Origin: Clostridiales bacterium
GTDB taxonomy: Bacteria > Bacillota > Clostridia > Oscillospirales > Oscillospiraceae
Direction of reading: 5' to 3'
Assembly (NCBI GenBank): GCA_009774055.1
Contig: VSNB01000155.1
Coordinates: forward strand, 1-7,968
DNA length: 7,968 nucleotides
Made by a program: the position numbers and the translations under genes. Below are positions 6,173-7,968 of the stretch, piece by piece; position 1 is the stretch's first letter, and every line of letters begins with the position of its first letter. The notes beneath the pieces are model-generated. The model was given only the letters and a program-made list of their open reading frames with translations, was not told the origin of the DNA and made no database searches.

Positions 6173-7237
6173 CTATTTCCACAGATGGATGACCCCCGCG
6201 TCCTGGAACTGCTTGAGGAGAAGCAGCACCACCGGCAGCAGGATCATCCCGCCCACGCCCAAAAACCGGAACCCCAGGTACATAGCCAGCAGGGCGGTAA
6301 GGGGAGGCAGGTCCGCCTGCCCCGCCAGGAGCCGGGGCTCCAGGAGGGTGTGGACCACCAGGCCCACGGCGTACAGGACCAGCAGGGCCAGCCCCCGCTC
6401 CACGTTTCCCGTCAGGAAGCACCCCAGGGCCCAGGGAAACAGCACCGTCCCCGTGCCCAGCACCGGCAGAGCGTCCACCAGGGCGGTAAACACCGCCGCC
6501 AGCAGGGCGTAGTCCAGCCGCATCCAAAGAAAGCCAGCCAGCAGGATGGCGAAGGTGGCCAGAATCAGCAGCAGCTCCGCCCGCAGCCATTTCAGAATGG
6601 TGGAGCGGAAGCACCGGGCAGCGGCCCGGCACCGGACCTGCCACGCCTCCGGCAGCTGCCGCTTCAGAAAGGCCAGGATGGCGGGGTAGCTGAAGCTGGT
6701 GAAGTAGACTGCCAGCACCGTGGTCACCAAAAACAGCCCCACGTCCGGCAGGGCAGCCAACAGGGAGGAGGCCATGCCCATAAGCCAGCCTCCCGCCGCT
6801 CCTGCCAGGGAGGGTCCCTGATCCATCAGCTGGCCCGCCAGCAGGTCCAGGGCGGAGCGGAGGAAGGCGGGGCAGGCGGCGTACCACCGCTCCACCTGGT
6901 CCAGCATGCCGTTCCAGGCGGCGGGGAACGTCTCGATCAGCTCCGGCAGGCGGTCTGACCACTGGCGCAGCTCCACCGCCAGCCGTACCAGCGCCAGGGT
7001 CAGCATGCCTCCCGCCGACAGCAGCAGCAGGGTGGTCACCAGCCCGGCGGCGAAGCCCCGCGTCACCTTCATCCCCCGCCGGACCTTCTGTACCGTAGGC
7101 TCCATCATGGCGCCCAGGGCCAGGGCCAGCAGGAAGGGCAGCAGCGGCGCCAGCAGCCATTTGAAGAACACCACCGCCCCTCCCAGCCACAGCAGGGCGG
7201 TAATTGTCCTTTGTAAAAAGACACTTAGTTGCGACAT
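6173..7237 (-). CDS. ytvI: AI-2E/YtvI-family permease (sporulation integral membrane protein YtvI-like)
   Basis: This 354-residue, very hydrophobic protein belongs to the AI-2E (UPF0118/PerM) family. Membrane spans fall near 12-46, 60-85, 150-182, 220-240, 245-277, 282-298 and 312-345. The family core is clear in DALPVLGTGTVLFPWALG (255-272) and in EPRLLAGQADLPPLTALLAMYLG (from 300), followed by GVGGMILLP. The extracytoplasmic-type segment 90-145 between early spans is also characteristic. Length and the DALPVLGTGT motif resemble the YtvI branch found in spore formers, whose exact function is not established; the ytvI label is from family resemblance and is moderate. I start at ATG 7237, though the nearest ribosome-binding-like AGAGG is about 14 bases upstream. 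A frame extending to 7393 would run across the divergent promoter. No terminator is evident before the 6102-6149 region, so some read-through is possible. Confidence 0.85.
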   Translation of the reverse strand: MSQLSVFLQRTITALLWLGGAVVFFKWLLAPLLPFLLALALGAMMEPTVQKVRRGMKVTRGFAAGLVTTLLLLSAGGMLTLALVRLAVELRQWSDRLPELIETFPAAWNGMLDQVERWYAACPAFLRSALDLLAGQLMDQGPSLAGAAGGWLMGMASSLLAALPDVGLFLVTTVLAVYFTSFSYPAILAFLKRQLPEAWQVRCRAAARCFRSTILKWLRAELLLILATFAILLAGFLWMRLDYALLAAVFTALVDALPVLGTGTVLFPWALGCFLTGNVERGLALLVLYAVGLVVHTLLEPRLLAGQADLPPLTALLAMYLGFRFLGVGGMILLPVVLLLLKQFQDAGVIHLWK

Positions 7238-7261
7238 ATAGACAAACTGTACCTCTTTTCC

Positions 7262-7276
7262 TCCTGCCCGGCAGGA
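7262..7276. promoter_or_regulatory. Palindrome in the ytvI-pheB divergent region
   Basis: TCCTGCC-C-GGCAGGA is a perfect 7-bp dyad around one central base, located in the ytvI leader about 25 bases before its ATG. On the - strand its distal arm contains AGGAGG. It may be an operator or a small hairpin affecting ytvI translation, but there is no direct evidence. Confidence 0.3.
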
Positions 7277-7307
7277 AAGATTGTGGAATTTTCCAGCGGA
7301 TTTTGGG

Positions 7308-7336
7308 TTGTAAAAGGAGCGGGGCTGTGGTACACT
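7308..7336 (+). promoter_or_regulatory. Promoter of the pheB-like gene
   Basis: TTGTAA (7308-7313) and TACACT (7331-7336) are separated by exactly 17 bases and each matches four of six consensus positions. Transcription would start near 7343, leaving a leader of roughly 34 bases with AGGGGGA (7364-7370) as the ribosome binding site. Confidence 0.6.
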
Positions 7337-7376
7337 AGCAACATTCAAGGACATGTGACCGCAAGGGGGATACATC

Positions 7377-7817
7377 ATGGGAGTGCAGACCAAATATTAT
7401 ATTGTAGCGGCCTCCGCCCTGCCGGAGATTTTTGTGAAGGTGGCGGAGGCAAAGCGGATGATGCAGACCGGAGAGGCGGATACGGTAGGGGAAGCCGCCC
7501 GGCTGGTGGGCATCAGCCGCAGCGCGTTTTATAAGTATAAGGACGCGGTGCAGCCCTTCAACGACATGAAAACGGGGCACATCATTACGTTTTATGCTAT
7601 GCTGAAGGATAACCCCGGGGTGCTGAGCAATGTACTTGCTATTTTTGCCGGGAGCGGGGCGAATATTCTTACGATTAATCAGTCGATTCCCACCAACGGG
7701 TGCGCGGCGGTAACGGTTTCCGCCGAGACTTCCGACATGGAGATCAGTCTGGAGGAGTTGATTGCCAGGGCGGCCGCCCTAGCGGGGGTTATTAAGTTCG
7801 AGATTCTGGCGGGGTAG
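7377..7817 (+). CDS. pheB: PheB-like ACT domain-containing protein (UPF0735)
   Basis: This 146-residue protein matches the small PheB/UPF0735 family in length and layout. The N-terminal part, about 5-60, is helical with a helix-turn-helix-like segment (ADTVGEAARLVGISRSAFYKYKDAV), and SRSAFYKYKDAV is a family hallmark. Residues 69-146 form an ACT domain (IITFYAMLKDNPGVLSNVLAIF, then GANILTINQSIP, then AAVTVSAE), a fold that usually binds an amino acid. Family knowledge: pheB often lies next to homoserine dehydrogenase or other aromatic or aspartate-family amino acid genes, and the name is historical rather than proof of chorismate mutase activity. ATG 7377 follows AGGGGGA with a suitable gap. 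It is divergent from the ytvI-like gene. Directly after the stop come only hairpins up to the window edge, so its usual partner is not seen here. Confidence 0.9.
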   Translation: MGVQTKYYIVAASALPEIFVKVAEAKRMMQTGEADTVGEAARLVGISRSAFYKYKDAVQPFNDMKTGHIITFYAMLKDNPGVLSNVLAIFAGSGANILTINQSIPTNGCAAVTVSAETSDMEISLEELIARAAALAGVIKFEILAG

Positions 7818-7822
7818 TTCTC

Positions 7823-7843
7823 TTCGCCGCCTCCGGCGGCGAA
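7823..7843 (+). terminator. Hairpin after the pheB-like gene
   Basis: A perfect 9-bp stem (7823-7831 with 7835-7843, TTCGCCGCC and its complement) with a TCC loop begins five bases after the stop codon. The downstream sequence CGGGAGTTTC has only a short T-run, so it is a weak intrinsic terminator or an mRNA-end stabilising hairpin. It is the first of four stem-loops. Confidence 0.5.
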
Positions 7844-7968
7844 CGGGAGTTTCATCTGCGGCCCTGCGGGCCGCGGGCGCTTCTCTTCTTCCCGGAAGCT
7901 CCGGGCTCCCGCGCCCGGACGGCGGCCTACTGAGATTGTTCACGGCCACATTGAGTGGCCGCGAACAA
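7823..7968. repeat. Second array of consecutive GC-rich stem-loops, reaching the window edge
   Basis: Four inverted repeats follow each other. (1) 7823-7831/7835-7843. (2) 7858-7864/7868-7874, GCGGCCC with its complement and a three-base loop. (3) An outer stem 7874-7880/7911-7917 (CGGGCGC) enclosing 7891-7896/7900-7905. (4) 7936-7949/7955-7968, a 14-bp stem with a single A7942-C7962 mismatch that would be a U-G pair in a - strand transcript. Nothing here is coding. The last arm ends on the final base, so the array may continue beyond the window. It resembles the left array in style but not in sequence. Confidence 0.55.

Noticed and set aside
6185..6958. A 257-codon open frame on the + strand, very Gln- and Gly-rich
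   Set aside because: It is antisense to the YtvI-like gene; the Gln/Gly/His richness is typical of the complement of Leu/Ala/Pro codons.
7238..7393. N-terminal extension of the YtvI-like protein to an ATG at 7393
   Set aside because: The extra 52 residues are not hydrophobic, match nothing in the family, and would cross the pheB promoter and overlap the pheB start.

Overview
The window looks like chromosomal DNA from a GC-rich, probably spore-forming gut clostridium, Oscillospiraceae-like. That placement is inferred from three things: a PheB-type ACT-domain protein next to a YtvI-type permease, BlaI/M56 and XRE/ABC regulator cassettes of the Firmicutes kind, and intergenic spaces filled with long GC-rich hairpins. 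No rRNA, tRNA, CRISPR array, transposase or integrase is visible.

Layout, left to right. Positions 1-470 are non-coding and hold a tandem run of large stem-loops (83-247), then a GC-rich stretch with no recognisable gene, then a good sigma-A-type promoter. Positions 483-3093 are a two-gene + strand operon: an XRE regulator with a second, ArsR-like winged-helix domain, overlapping by 8 bases with a complete ABC half-exporter. A strong hairpin at 3100-3122 separates this operon from the convergent - strand module at 3137-6059, which encodes a BlaI/MecI-type repressor (5700-6059) and an M56 (BlaR1-like) membrane zinc peptidase (3137-5689). The peptidase carries an unusually long extracytoplasmic tail of about 530 residues containing a repeated motif. 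Upstream of the repressor, 6084-6149 contains a compact control region: a 19-bp perfect inverted repeat made of two BlaI-like boxes, a third palindrome, and a promoter whose -35 box lies between the two boxes. Next come a - strand AI-2E/YtvI-type permease (6173-7237) and, divergent from it, a + strand pheB-like gene (7377-7817). A second group of hairpins fills 7823-7968 and reaches the window edge.

How the parts work together: there are two independent regulator-effector cassettes placed tail to tail. In one, the XRE protein probably controls its own operon and the exporter. In the other, the M56 protein probably senses an extracytoplasmic signal and relieves BlaI repression of its own operon. 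No beta-lactamase or other obvious BlaI target is in the window, and the receptor tail does not look like a penicillin-binding domain, so its signal is unknown. The most unusual items are the receptor tail, the operator architecture and the hairpin arrays. I see no clearly new multi-gene system, and the BlaI/M56 module with its non-beta-lactam sensor is the best candidate for new biology.
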